Source: Phytophthora quininea | Taxonomy: Eukaryota; Oomycota; Peronosporomycetes; Peronosporales; Peronosporaceae | Assembly (NCBI GenBank): GCA_011947345.1 | Contig: JAAVTG010000731.1 | Coordinates: forward strand, 33,267 to 97,266 | DNA length: 64,000 nt | Reading direction: 5' to 3' | In this document: piece by piece, positions 11,623 to 22,953 of the stretch | How positions within the stretch are numbered: the first letter of the stretch is position 1 | Layout of the letters: the number at the start of each line of letters is the position of its first letter | Translations under genes and position numbers: made by a program | Notes under the pieces: generated by a model | What the model was told of the DNA's origin: nothing | The model's database searches: none | Seen by the model: the letters and a program-made list of their open reading frames with translations, nothing else

Positions 11623-13330
11623 TTAGTTGTCGAACACGCCAGCTAGCGCCTCAAAGCGGCCACGGCGGTCATTTTGCTCCGGGTATTGTTTCCACGCCGT
11701 CTCCACCTTCGCAACCACCTTGGACAGATCTGATGGCACAGGTCGGTGGAATTGCTCGGCGTATTGGTGCCAAATGTTTGGCGGCACGAGTGCTGCATAA
11801 GCCAGCAAAATGCATGCTCGCCACTTGCGGAGGCTCTTTTCCCAGGCCGCAAAAGTTGCCGAATCATTGGAGGCTTCACAAGCACGAAGAGAAACTTCTT
11901 GCAGCTCTTCGTACGTGGCTTCGAAAGCGGCCTCACAAGAGACAGCGTTGTAGAACGCGGCGTCAAACGGTGGTAATGTTGCATTCCAAGCCGTAAGCGC
12001 CTTTTTCAAGGGGTCTGGCAGCTCACTTGGGTCTTCCCCGCCAACTTCAGTGGCCCCGGACGAATTACCGCCCGACCGTGCCAGGTTTGGAGCAGCAAAC
12101 TTTTGAAGGAAAGCGAGGCAGTCTTGCTTCCGTGATGGGATGTAGTCGCTCGCAAGTTTCCCCAGCTACACACAAGTGTTTTTGTACAGTCAGCAACAAC
12201 ACATTTATCTGCAGAAATTCTATCGCTTTGCCATACTGAGTTGGGGATCGTCACGTTCACGTGCTTGTCACTCATGAGCTCTTTCAGCATGTCCGCCGTA
12301 ACAGCGTCGTTCTGACACAAATAGTGCACGGGTGTGTTGCCGATCTGCGGCAGTCGACAGAAAATCAGTTTGTTTTAATCTCAGCCAGACCACAGCTCCC
12401 CAAGCTTACGTTATTTTTCATGTTGAAGTTGGTCGTGTGCTTCAGCAGCTCTCGAATCGTCAACAGGGTCACACGGCTGTTCTGGGCAATGTAGTGCGCC
12501 GGGGTGGATTGGAACTGGAGCAAACAAGCACAAACATTAGTCAGTCACTAGGCCACTATCGATCCAACAACAACAATAATAATAAACTCACGTTGTTCTG
12601 GATGTTGGGGTTCGCTTTAGACGCCAACATTAGAGCGAACATACGGTCCGAGACGAAGCTGTTCTCGGCCAAATAGTGCAGCGGCGCGTTCCCATCCTAA
12701 ACAGCAAATGTTACCCATCAACTTTTCGTACTACTAAAGAAACCCCTGTCTACCCACTTTACCTTGTCTACTGCGTTCACATCCGGCTTGGTCTTCAACA
12801 ACGTCTGCAGAGACTCTTCCGACACTGCCTCATTCTCACACAGCAAATGCAGCGGCGTCTTCTTGTTATCCTACAATAAAACACATTAATACTTTCCTAT
12901 CAGAACAATACTATTTCTTAAAAAATTGCATCGACATGCCGTCGTCTGCAGATTGGCGTTGGCTTTGGCTGCCAAAAGCGGCTGCAGACTGAGCGCCAGA
13001 TCGCCGTCGCCGCTCTTGTTCTTGCACAACAAATGCAGCGCGCTCCAGCCGTTCTATATATTCATATATCTTGTAAATTTTGACGATAACCCCTCCAATT
13101 TACGGCTCACGCACCTCGTCCACGGCGTTGACGTCGGCTCCCGCTTGAAGTACCAGTCGCAACCCCTCGACTCGGTTCTTGAGCTCTACCGAGCGGTTCT
13201 CGCACAGAAAATGCAGCACCGTCCAGCCGTCCATGAGAGAAGAGATATCTGCACCGCTGAGCGCCGCCTGCAGCTTTGTCGGCTCACAGGAGCCCTGCAC
13301 TTCGTCCCACAGCGCCGCATGCTTATTCAT
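11623..13330 (-). CDS. Ankyrin-repeat protein, seven exons
   Basis: Ankyrin repeats are protein-binding scaffolds; no partner can be inferred. The ATG is at 13330 (MNKHAALWDE). The exons are 13115-13330, 12940-13053, 12763-12870, 12592-12696, 12410-12514, 12237-12344 and 11623-12165. All introns fall in phase 0, and exons 2-6 each encode one ~35-38-residue repeat with a recurring TPLHxLCxN core. Intron 2 appears to use a GC donor (GCATGT); the others use GT. The last exon encodes ~180 residues without repeats, with an Ala/Trp-rich helical region (AWEKSLRKWRACILL). Unlike most genes here it needs no frame correction. Its start lies 97 bases from the start of the divergent aminopeptidase gene. 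Confidence 0.85.
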
Positions 13331-13427
13331 GTTGATCTCTTTTCTTCCCAAATATATTGATAAAATAAAAATGACACTAATTCGAGATAGTGACATTAGA
13401 CCTTTTGAAGCCATATCCAGCAGAGCC

Positions 13428-15554
13428 ATGCCCGCCGCGCCTGTCGAGGTGAAGGACCCCGCCACGTGCTCGGCGCTGGACGAGTTCCGGTCACACCACG
13501 TGGAGCTGGACATCCATGTGGACATGCAGCGTCGCCGCGTCTCAGGCCAAGCCACACTGTCCATCAAGCGACTGTCTGCAGGGGCTGCGTCAACCGTCCT
13601 CCAGCTGGACGTTTTCCATTTGAACGTCCACTCTGTGAGCATCGCTCTGCCCGAGGAGGACACTATCGCAGCTCAGTGGACCATCAAGCCCTTCACAGTC
13701 TTCGGAGAGACGCTGGAGGTGGAGATCCCAGAGGAGTTGGCCCAAGCCAGCGATTTTGAGCTGGCGATCCGCTACGAGACCAACCAGGACAGTCCTGGCG
13801 TCTGCTGGCTGGCCACGCAGCAGACGGCGGGCAAGACGCTGCCGTTCATGTACACTCAGGGCCAGGAGGTGCTGAATCGCAGCTTCTTCCCGTGCCAGGA
13901 CTCGCCGTCCGTGCGAGTCACGTACACGGCTTCGGTGGTCGTCCCCAAGGAGCTGGTGTGTGTGATGAGTGCCAAGTTATGTGGGGTGGAAGACTATGTA
14001 GAAGAGGAGAAAGAGGTGGAGACCAACAAGAAGAGATTCACCTTTGAGATGAAGCAGTCCATCCCAGTGTACTTGGTGGCCATGGCGGTGGGGGACTTGG
14101 TGGAAGCAGAAGTTGGCCCAAGGTCGAGCATCTGGACCGAGCCGTGTATGATTGAAGCAGCTACCAAGGAGTTTGACGGTGTGTTGGAGAAGTACTTGAC
14201 GATTGGCGAAAAGTTGTTTGGCGAATACCAATGGGAGCGATACGACATGTTGATCATGCCGCCGTCCTTCCCGTACGGCGGGATGGAAAACCCACGACTC
14301 ACGTTTGTATCACCCTCCACCATTGCAGGCGACAAGTCACTGGTTTCAAGTAAGAAGCAAGCTTCTGTTCTAATTGCTCGTTACCAAGTTTGCTAAACTG
14401 TGTTATGTATGTGTGAAGCAGTTGTGGCGCACGAGCTTTCCCACTCGTGGTTCGGCAACTTGGTGACCAACGCAACGTGGAGCGACTTCTTCCTCAATGA
14501 AGGCTTCACGATGTATGCTGAGAGGCGTATTACCGAGGTTTCACATGGAAGGTAAGCAAACATCCGATACTATCTTTGCAGGACTAGTGCGCTCAAGCAT
14601 TAGCATTGCCGATGTTTTCATTACAGAGCACTGAGCTGTCTGGATGCCAAGCTTGGAGAGGCTCTGCTCCGGGAAGAAATCTCGTCTCTCGGAGAACAAT
14701 CACCTCTAACACGACTACGTGTTCCCCTCAACGAGGGAATTGATCCTGGCGACTGCTACAACCAGTGTGCCTACGAAAAAGGATACGCTTTTGTTTGCCA
14801 TCTTCGGAGTCTTGTTGGGTCCGACACCGTAAGCACCGTTATGCTGACAAAACTGACGTATTTTTCTAACACCTGTGTCGTGTAGGCGTTCGACGACTTC
14901 CTCAAGCGCTATTGTGCTGCGTACCGTTTCCAGTCCATTCCAGCCGAAACCTTCATAGCGTTCTTCTTGGAGAGCTTCCCAGAGCTGGCAAATGCGGCAG
15001 GAACTGATCTCAAGGGCGACCTCTCTTTCGACACGTGGTTAAATGAGCCAGGGTATCCGCGATTCAAGCCTGATCTGTCTGACGCCCAAGAGATCATGCA
15101 GAACTGCGAATCTCTGGCATTTCACTGGCGCGCGTCCTCCATTCCGGTGCAAACTAGTGTTCTGTATCTCTCCGAGGAGGCCAAGCAGTGGGAGGCTTCC
15201 CTGGTGATGTATTTCTTGGATTGTTGTATGGAGACGAAATTCTCGGGTGCCAACGTGGTCATTTCGTTGGGCGATACTCTCGGCTTGTGGGAGTCGAAGA
15301 ATTCCGAGGTCGCGTTCCGCTGGTCGCTGATCCTGATCAGGAATGCCGTCATTAGCAAATTGCCGGTTGTTCGCCAGTTTTTGAAGGCACAGGGCAAACA
15401 GAAATTCCAGCTACCAGTGTACCGCCTGCTGTCGTCAAGCACAGACGCTGCAGTGCGTCAGTTTGCTCGTGAGACCTACGCCGCGACCAAAAGTATGCTT
15501 CATGTCATGGTCCGCGATCGCATTGAACTACTGCTTGCTGGCATGCACGACTAA
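13428..15554 (+). CDS. LTA4H: M1-family zinc aminopeptidase, leukotriene A4 hydrolase / aminopeptidase B type
   Basis: It removes N-terminal residues from peptides; animal relatives also hydrolyse leukotriene A4, but that activity cannot be assumed here. There are four exons: 13428-14349, 14422-14551, 14627-14828 and 14886-15554, all GT-AG and all in frame. The exopeptidase motif GGMEN (~residue 284-288) and the zinc site HELSH (~311-315), with the third ligand Glu 18 residues later (NEGF), are present, as is the catalytic region [10 protein letters not shown]. The C-terminal ~200 residues (FNTWLN-like DTWLNEPG to the end) correspond to the helical C-terminal domain of LTA4H. The ATG at 13428 gives a normal N-terminus; an in-frame ATG at 13371 is an alternative. 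No frameshift was needed. Confidence 0.92.
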
Positions 15555-15721
15555 TTGCCAACAGTCATGCTACTGTACCGGCATCGACCTATATTCCCCG
15601 AGTGATTTTCAAAGTACTGGGCAGATCACGCTCTTGACATTATTGAGGAGTGTATCAAGCGCTCGTAATCTTCTCAGCACAAACACTATATAGTTCGTGT
15701 AGTAGTAAACGTCAAATTTCT

Positions 15722-16020
15722 TCACTTGTGGGTTTCCATGGCAGCTCGAAGTCGCTGGAGTTCCTCCGAATACTCGTTCACGCTGCAGCCCACAACCATT
15801 ACATGCAGTCAGCTTTTCCTTGCGCAACAGCCATCGATACCCACCTCTTAATCGAATTGGCAAGCTCTTCTCGCTCTAGCGATGTGAAGCTCTTGCTCCA
15901 GTCCTCTGTCTGCAGTTGCTCCGCAGGCTTCTCCTTGTTCTCTTCCTGCTTGGCATCCATTATTGTTCTTGCCCTGCTGCTGCTGGACACCAACTGGTAC
16001 ACTTTCAAATTGTACCACAT
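15722..16020 (-). CDS. Possible small unidentified protein
   Basis: An ATG at 16020 opens a Lys/Glu-rich segment (QEENKEKPAEQLQTEDWSK) followed by a helical stretch (LEREELANSIKRW). After one shift at ~15790 the frame continues with NEYSEELQRLRAAMETHK to a stop at 15722. The composition looks coding but no family is recognised. A hydrophobic Ala/Ser/Leu stretch lies upstream in another frame without an ATG. If real, its start lies only ~33 bases from the divergent RAD17 start. Confidence 0.35.
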
Positions 16021-16053
16021 TACGAAGTTTCAAAGCAACCAAAGTCAAGGACG

Positions 16054-18169
16054 ATGAAGCGAGGGCGGCGACGGCTCCGCCAGCGGTAAGCAAGAGCTAC
16101 CAGTTCGGATGACAGACTCTCCATCTAATAGAAGTATATTACGTCATACTGAGGCAGTGTGGAGAGAGTAGAAGAATCGGAAGCCAGCGATTCGGACGCG
16201 GAGATCGTCGCGCAGCTTGAAGATACTCCAACGCAGAGCCAAAACGCGTCGTGGGAGTGCCCCATGTGCACTTTTGTGAACGAAAATGTGACTGCTACTA
16301 GGTGTAAAGTGTGTGAGAGTGCACGACCAGGAGTAGCCAAGAAGGCGAGGCAGTTATCGCAGTGGCTGTCGCAACCAGAAACAAAGCAGGAGAAGAGCAA
16401 GAAGCAGAAGCTGTCGGGGGCTAAGAGCGAGCCTATTGAACTTATTGACAGCAGTGATAGTGGAGAAGATACAAGTGTTGCATCCAGTGCGAGATTTACG
16501 AGCGATAGAAGTGAGCTGTTGAGTCAGCGGAGCAATGGCAGGAGAACGGTGACAAGCAGCGGACTCTGGGCAGACGCGTACGCTCCGAAGACAGTGGACG
16601 AACTGTGCGTGAACAAAAGAAAGTGCAGGAACTCTCAGAATGGCTGGAGAAGAATGCATCACTGACAAGCAGGTACCAGCAGAAGCGACTGTTGTTCTTG
16701 TGCGGACCACCGGGATCCGGCAAGTCAGCGGCTGTGAGATGCATTGCCCGACAACTTGGTTTAGTTGTGAAAGAATGGGAGGATAACTCGTCTGCTGGAA
16801 AGATTCATTACGATCGTATGCTGCGAGAAGATGTCTGGACGCCACAAGTTTCGGGGTTGATGATTTCTCGGATTTCATTCACCGATCTTCAGCTTACGCA
16901 GCCCTACCTTTGCTACATCCAGAGCTACGTCGTCTGTAAGTCGCAAGAGGAAGCTGCTTATCAAAACGCACCAACCGCAGGTCAGCTCATTTTGATCGAG
17001 AGCTGGCCGCAGTCATGGTCCAAGGATCCGTCAGAGCTAGAGGACAAGGTGCGGCGAATTTACCGGCACGTGGTCGACCCGGCCGGAGGTTGTCGCTATC
17101 CTGTTGTATGCGTTTATAGCGATGCTCAAGGCAGCAAGATTGACTTGGAACATCTTAGCCGAAAGTTTTCTCGTGAAGTTGTGCACTCCCCGCTCACGTC
17201 AGTCATCAATATCAACGCAGTTACATCTGCGCAGCTCAAGAAGCAGCTTACTCGGATTGTCACGCTTGAAAAGTGTGCATCCCAGCCAACAGATATTCAG
17301 AAGATTATAGACAACAGCAACGGTGACATCCGCCATGCATTAAACATGCTGCAAGTACTACAAATTCCCAAGAAACTCAAGAAAGCCCCCAACCAAGAAA
17401 TGCAAAAGAGCAACGACTCCAGTCTGAAAGCATCTCCAGTTTCTGACATCACGGCTCGAGACCCATTTCTCTCGGATTTTCATCTGGTTGGCAAGCTGCT
17501 TCATGGCAAAACGGTGACAAGTACAGCTGGGGATGAGGTTAAAGGAGAAGATATTGACACCGACCGTGACCAACTCTTGGAAGCGTCTGCGATGCCACTG
17601 GACCGAATGCTGGGCCTAGTTCACGAAAACAGCATTTCGTACTTCTCTCAAGTGGAGGATTTGTCTGAAGCGTTGGAGCTCATGAGTGTGTGCGAGGAGA
17701 TGGTTGCAGAGTCCTATAATGGCCTAAGTAGCTCGGAGGTGGGTTTTGGAGCATTTTATTCACGTTGTGACAAATGCTTACTCATATTTACGCCCGTTTG
17801 TGTTAGGCGTACAAGCGCTCTCGAGACGTCGCTCAAGCGATTTTGATGCGAACTGTGGCTGTCACGAATGCCAATCCAGCGCCAAAATCTTTCCGCCCGA
17901 TCACGCGGCCACGAACGTATGCTGCGAGACAGCGGATCGTGTCCCGACGAGAGGAAATGCTTCTATCAACTCGAGGGGGCCAACTTGGGCTTGAATATGC
18001 CTGCACAGGCGACGTTTTTGCCTTCGAGGTGGAACCATACTTGACGATTATGGACCGAGCAGGCGGCCCTGCCTCGAGGGCGAGCAACAACAGCACCTTT
18101 GCACTTGATGCACTCACAATTCAAGAAGCAGTGGATGATGAAATTGAAGACAACGATGGCGACTGGTAG
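16054..18169 (+). CDS. RAD17: RAD17-type checkpoint clamp loader with N-terminal RanBP2 zinc finger
   Basis: RAD17 with RFC2-5 loads the 9-1-1 clamp at damaged DNA in the nucleus. Exon 1 is tiny (16054-16085, starting MKRGRRRLR); exon 2 runs 16158-17738 and exon 3 17807-18169, with GT-AG introns. Visible parts are a RanBP2-type zinc finger (WxCPMC...N...CKVC, ~residues 40-62), a Ser-rich linker, the RAD17 entry motif (ADAYAPKTVDEL), Walker A GPPGSGKS, a sensor region NGDIRHALNMLQ, and an acidic tail ending EDNDGDW. One base is missing at ~16622 within an A/G run (AAAGAAAG), where the frame changes between NKRK and VQELSEWL. The zinc finger is not part of the human protein, so this is a lineage-specific fusion or an exon-prediction question; the frame is continuous from the finger to the RAD17 motif. 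Confidence 0.85.
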
Positions 18170-18204
18170 ACAAGAGACACGTTTGAACAATTTTGAACAT
18201 CGCG

Positions 18205-21200
18205 CTACGGCTCAGGCGCAGAGGTCGAGCTCGCAGCGGGCCCCAGGCCGGATTTTCTAATGCAACTATCGTACTCTTTCCTCTTGGCGAAGCTACTGTT
18301 CTTGAATTTATCGCCTTGGCCTTCGGTTGAGTTTGTACCATTTGTGGTAGTGCTTGAGCTAGCCACAGCACTTTTCTTGCTGGCGTTTATGGCTCCAGGC
18401 GCGATTCCACTGGGGATTGGCAGTAATGGAAGTGCTAACGCTTGGGAAGCTGTCGTCGATCCACCATAATCGGTTGATTTTGGCGGAGGAAGCTCCAACA
18501 GCAGACTCATTTCATGCCCCACCCAGCGAACGATGTACTCGCCATTATTCTTCCTGTTCAGATCGCCTTGTAGACGTCGTGTAGCAGCGTAATGGTGGCT
18601 GTGGCCTGAGTTTGGCCCATTCTTGTGGGCGGAGCCATCCCCGTCCCGAAGTTTCTTCTCCAGGTTCGCCAGTCTCTGATGGCAATTTAGTTGCCCAAGG
18701 GAGTGCTTGTACCACTCATACAGCGTCAACGCTTTCGTGAAGCAATTGTGCGCTCCCGTAGATTTCCGTTGCGCGAGTGGATCATGCCGATTGCGCTCAA
18801 GGATGCAGCTTGACCGATTTTGTTCCCCACGGTCTTGTACAAGATGAGTGCCGTGCCGAATTGGGCCTTGGCTTCGTCAAACTTCGTCTCTGTCGTGAGA
18901 AGGATTCCCATCAGTTTGCGAATATTCGCCTGAGAGAGTGTGCTCTTATGCTGCTTCGCAATGTGAAGAGCTTTGTTTGCTGCATTCCATGCGCCGCGGT
19001 GGCGTCCTGACAGGAATAAAGAATGGGCGAGATAGCTCGCAACATCTTCGACGTAGCTGCTGATCTTCTCGCGTAGGTTAAGACTATCAATGCTCGAAGA
19101 ATCTGCTGCAGGCCCACCATCTGCACCCGGTACGTTGTGCGCTCCTCTTGACCGAGGAGATGTCGCCTTACTTTCCCTTGCCATTCCTCAATCATCCGAA
19201 TATGGAGGTCCAAAATCATCCACAGGTTGGATTCGTGCAAGTCCAGAATCAAATATGCTGCGCTGGATTGTACAGTGATGGTGCAGATATGCTGGAAAAT
19301 CCAAAAACTAACTTTTCGGAAGTGTCTTGCGGTGTTATACAGGAAAAGATCGCGATCAGCAGCGCACAACGATTCCAATGCCTCATTCATGGCGCCGTCT
19401 CCATCGTACATGCCAAGCAAGCTGCGAGCATAGCTGGCAATAAATGGGAACGTGGAGTACGACACGCACACAGCCATCAGCTCAGCTTGATCATCCATTC
19501 TCTCGACGTGTTCAGCTACACGGGAGGCACGCCCACTTCGCGTCAAGGAGTTAAGCATATTTCCCCGACGAGATCCATTCCTCCCATTTAGTATTTCGTA
19601 CTCCACAGCATCATTCTTAGAGTTCGTCAGCACTTCTGAAGTGTCTTCAAGGTAGTCGGCGTACGATTTGAGAGCTGCAAGTAAAGATTGGTCATATCCA
19701 CGACTTGATGAATGGCGAGATCTTGACGTTCTCCTGGAGCTACTGCCAGCAGCGGTAGTTCCCGTGATGCCACTCCGTTTTGGAAGTCCTCGTTTGGCAA
19801 TTGCGAATCCTGGAATACGATTCCGTTGGACGAGCGAAAACCGAAGCAAGGTCTCTACTAATCCTTCCCAGCTACTACCCCACAAACTTTTAAAATCTGC
19901 AGGCATAGCTCCGGCCGGAAGTAGGCCCAGTAGAGCGAAGAACCTTATTGCGTCTTGGCCGTGATGCATACGAACTTGCTCCAAAGAAACATCTAGAGAC
20001 GCAACAAGAGTGTTCAGTGCACTCCGATCATGTTCGGCCAGTCCAACGATTTGGAGTTCACTCACACCACGACTGAGCACAGCGCGCGTAAGCTCAGGCA
20101 GTGATCGGTCTTGTAGTAAGGGGGCACATAACGAAATCGCCTGGGGTGACCATCCAAGAAAGCCATCAATGGATGAGATACTAAAGCCTCCAGTATTGAT
20201 GCAGACGTCGCTGATTCCATATCGCCAATTTCAGATACAAGCAGCGCGCGGGGAGACTTCTTAATGAACAGGTCTGCGGCGTGGAAGTGCGACAAACGAT
20301 TTAAGGAAACAACCTTTTCGTCAAACTCGTTCATTCCACCGCCCATCGCTTGCCGTGCTGTCATTAAAAATGACAAATGTGGCGTGTTCCGCAGCAGCTG
20401 CAGCATGAAATCTCGAACTGCTGATGGGTTCGCGTTAATGGGGTCCTCCATGTTGTCCATGACGAGCAAAACTTTCATGTCGGCCAGCGTTTGATCAAGC
20501 GGCATTTCTTTTCTCGGCCACCCTCAGGGAATAAAGCGCTCTTGATTGCCGATTCCATGCCTTCGAGGGATTGAACTCCGCGTAGTCGAATGAAGGCAAC
20601 TCCGTCCTGGAAAGCGTTGCGGTCCGCTAAGAAATGCGCTAACTTAATTGATAATGTGCTTTTGCCGATTCCAGGAGGTCCTCTTAGAGTCACAAGCCGT
20701 CTAGTGTGAACAAGCTCTGCTAGCATGTGCAGCTCCTGCTCTCTGCCCACAAACGATTCCGATACGCCGGGGAGAGTCTTATTGAACTTGTTCGACGGAC
20801 TAACGTCGACCCATTTGCCCACTGCAATATCCGAGAACACAAATTGCTGCGTCGATGCGTTACAACTGCAGCCCTTCTTGGCAAAGTTCACTTCAATTGC
20901 ACGAGGTGTTTCGTCGCTGGACCACTGCGGACACGACTCCGCATGTAGCTGAGACGACTCAAGCAGCACAAACTGGTCGCCCTCGCCCTCTGGAATCCGC
21001 ATGTCTGCGCTTACTCGTACTCGAGCAATCTCAAAAGCTTGCTGAACAGTCTTTCCCGTAAGAGCTGCGTGGTAAAATGAATATGAAAACATGGCGGACG
21101 ACTCATCGAGAACCTTTCCCTCTGAGCGTACACAAACGACGTGAGCAACACCAGCCTGGATGAAGACTTCGCCGATATCCCTGGAGTCGCAAGACGACAC

Positions 21201-22070
21201 AAACACCAGCTTCAGTGTAGTGGTTGAGGGCCGTCCATCATTGCTGCGATTAAACGAGAGCTGTCGCGAAGGCGGGGCCTGATCGCTCTCAGAAGGCGCG
21301 TCGTCGTCAATGATATCCACGGCTACGTCACTTGGATTGGTTTCTGCATCGTCCACCGCAGTGGAATTGATCCCGCCGTTCAAAATACTCCGCAACGTCG
21401 ACGCGTCAACAAAATGAGCTAGTCCAGAAGACTGCGTGTCTTCAAACATAAGGCATTGTCGTTGCCCAACGATGCGACCTCCATGGCCGCTAAAATGCAG
21501 CACAGTCACGCCACGATCCAGCACTTTACGCAGCGAGTCGACCGTCGCGACTGCGCGCATAGTGTGCACTGCACGCTGGCACTCTTGGAAGATTTTGTTG
21601 AGGTGGCTCTGCTCCTGCGCGATGTTCAGCGGCGGCACAGGCTTCAGGCGGCGGCTGCTGTCGCTCGTGACGAACGGCAGCGAGTAGAGCGTGGCCAGGT
21701 CCACCCACGTGTTGTGGATGCCGTAGACGCTGGACGTCTCGGTGATCGTCGTGCAGTCCGATAGCGTGTCGCTCTTGTCTTCGCTGGTGCTGGCTGTGGC
21801 AGAGCCTCTGTTGTGCTGCTCCACCCCGCCGATCATCTGGCGAGCGATGCGCTCGTTCACTGCCTCGTAAATCTTCTCCTGAGCCTCGGTCGTCGGTGCA
21901 GCTTGGCTGGCCGCAGTTCCATCGTCTCCCAACTGACTACGTCGTGCGAGCAGCGTCTGTGCCTGTTGCTGGAACTGCAGTAGACGCTCTTCAGCAGTCT
22001 GGGACGCGTCTGTGGGCTGCGCGACGGCCGCCACGAACGCCCAGAGCTCGCGGAGCTCTTCGGAGCTCAT
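18205..22070 (-). CDS. CHAT-protease / NB-ARC (STAND NTPase) / TPR protein
   Basis: CHAT domains are caspase-fold proteases and STAND NTPases act as ligand-triggered switches. The ATG is at 22070 (MSSEELREL). The CHAT domain shows its catalytic pair in HFSGHG (His ~196) and VSSCDS (Cys ~294). A P-loop GPPGIGKST (~464-472) is followed by a Walker B-like VLLVMDNMED, an LSFLMTAR sensor and a GHP motif region of NB-ARC type. A helical region leads into TPR units (~18750-19080) and a Ser/Thr-rich tail. Frames change at ~20509 (A-run), ~20144 (C-run), somewhere in 19085-19184, and ~18757 (GGAG). At three of these a single added base would join the flanking motifs sensibly, so I treat it as one ~1280-residue protein. 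It starts 68 bases from a divergent methyltransferase. Confidence 0.8.
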
Positions 22071-22138
22071 GGCTGATTCCGGAATGATGATAATTGGGCA
22101 AGCCGTCAATAATATGGGTAGTGCATACCCATTTCGTG
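22071..22138. promoter_or_regulatory. Compact divergent promoter region (68 bases)
   Basis: This is all the DNA between the start codons of the CHAT/NB-ARC gene (22070, minus) and the methyltransferase gene (22139, plus). Both 5' ends must lie here or inside the neighbouring gene, so expression may be coupled. A CCCATTTCG sequence just before the plus start recalls the oomycete flanking promoter motif, weakly. Confidence 0.4.
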
Positions 22139-22888
22139 ATGGCCATCAGCGACGACAACGACGATGACTGCCTGTGGGGGCGGACCGAGCAGCGCGAGTT
22201 CTCGTACGAGGTGGCGAATGGAGATTCGAGCGTGGCGTTAACTGCAGTGCAGGACCGCGATGTTTGCGACGGAACGCCTGCGTTCCCATCGCACGGCCAC
22301 TGCGTGTGGGACGCGGCCGTGCTTCTTGCGGACTACCTGCAATCGACCAACGCCCGTTTTGACGACAAGAAGGCGGTGGAACTTGGCGCTGGCGTAGGGC
22401 TGATTGGTATGACGCTGGCAGTGCTCGGTGCGGAGGTGGCACTGACCGACCAGGAGTACGCGCTGCCACTGCTGCGCAAGAACGTGGACGTGAACTTTGG
22501 TGACGACAAGACATTTCTTATTAACGTCAAGAGACCTGTAGCTGAGGTCTGTCAATGGGGAGAAAAGTTGCAAGCTGGCGGAGTGCTGGTGAGCTGGGCC
22601 AAGAATGTCGATGTGGTGGTCTTCTCGGATGTGCTGTACCATGCTTCTGCCTTTCGCTTGCTGGTTGTAACGCTGCATGAACTGGTGTCGCTGTCGACGG
22701 ACGTGTACTTTAGCTTCGAGACGCGGAACAAGACGATTGAAGCAAGTTTTCTAGCGCAACTTGGGAAGACATTCGACATTAAGGCGATTCGACGGGAAGA
22801 CAACGAAAAGGTATTCGCTAGCTTTGAATATCCTGACGAATTGTTCATGTACCATGCCAAACTCAAGGCGGACAGCAAGGAATTGTAA
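22139..22888 (+). CDS. Family 16 (METTL21-like) protein methyltransferase
   Basis: Proteins of this family transfer methyl groups from S-adenosylmethionine, mostly to lysines of chaperones and elongation factors. The sequence shows the family signature VWDAAVLLADYL, motif I AVELGAGVGLIGM for SAM binding, an acidic loop (LTDQEYALPLL), and DVVVFSDVLYH in the position of the (D/E)xxY post-I motif region. The ATG at 22139 gives ~249 residues, a usual size, and the frame is unbroken. The substrate cannot be told. Divergent from the CHAT/NB-ARC gene. Confidence 0.85.
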   Translation: MAISDDNDDDCLWGRTEQREFSYEVANGDSSVALTAVQDRDVCDGTPAFPSHGHCVWDAAVLLADYLQSTNARFDDKKAVELGAGVGLIGMTLAVLGAEVALTDQEYALPLLRKNVDVNFGDDKTFLINVKRPVAEVCQWGEKLQAGGVLVSWAKNVDVVVFSDVLYHASAFRLLVVTLHELVSLSTDVYFSFETRNKTIEASFLAQLGKTFDIKAIRREDNEKVFASFEYPDELFMYHAKLKADSKEL

Positions 22889-22953
22889 CCAAAGAGGTCG
22901 GCATACTGCCGGTTTAGTTTATCAAGTTGTACACATCTTCGATTCTTTTGCCT

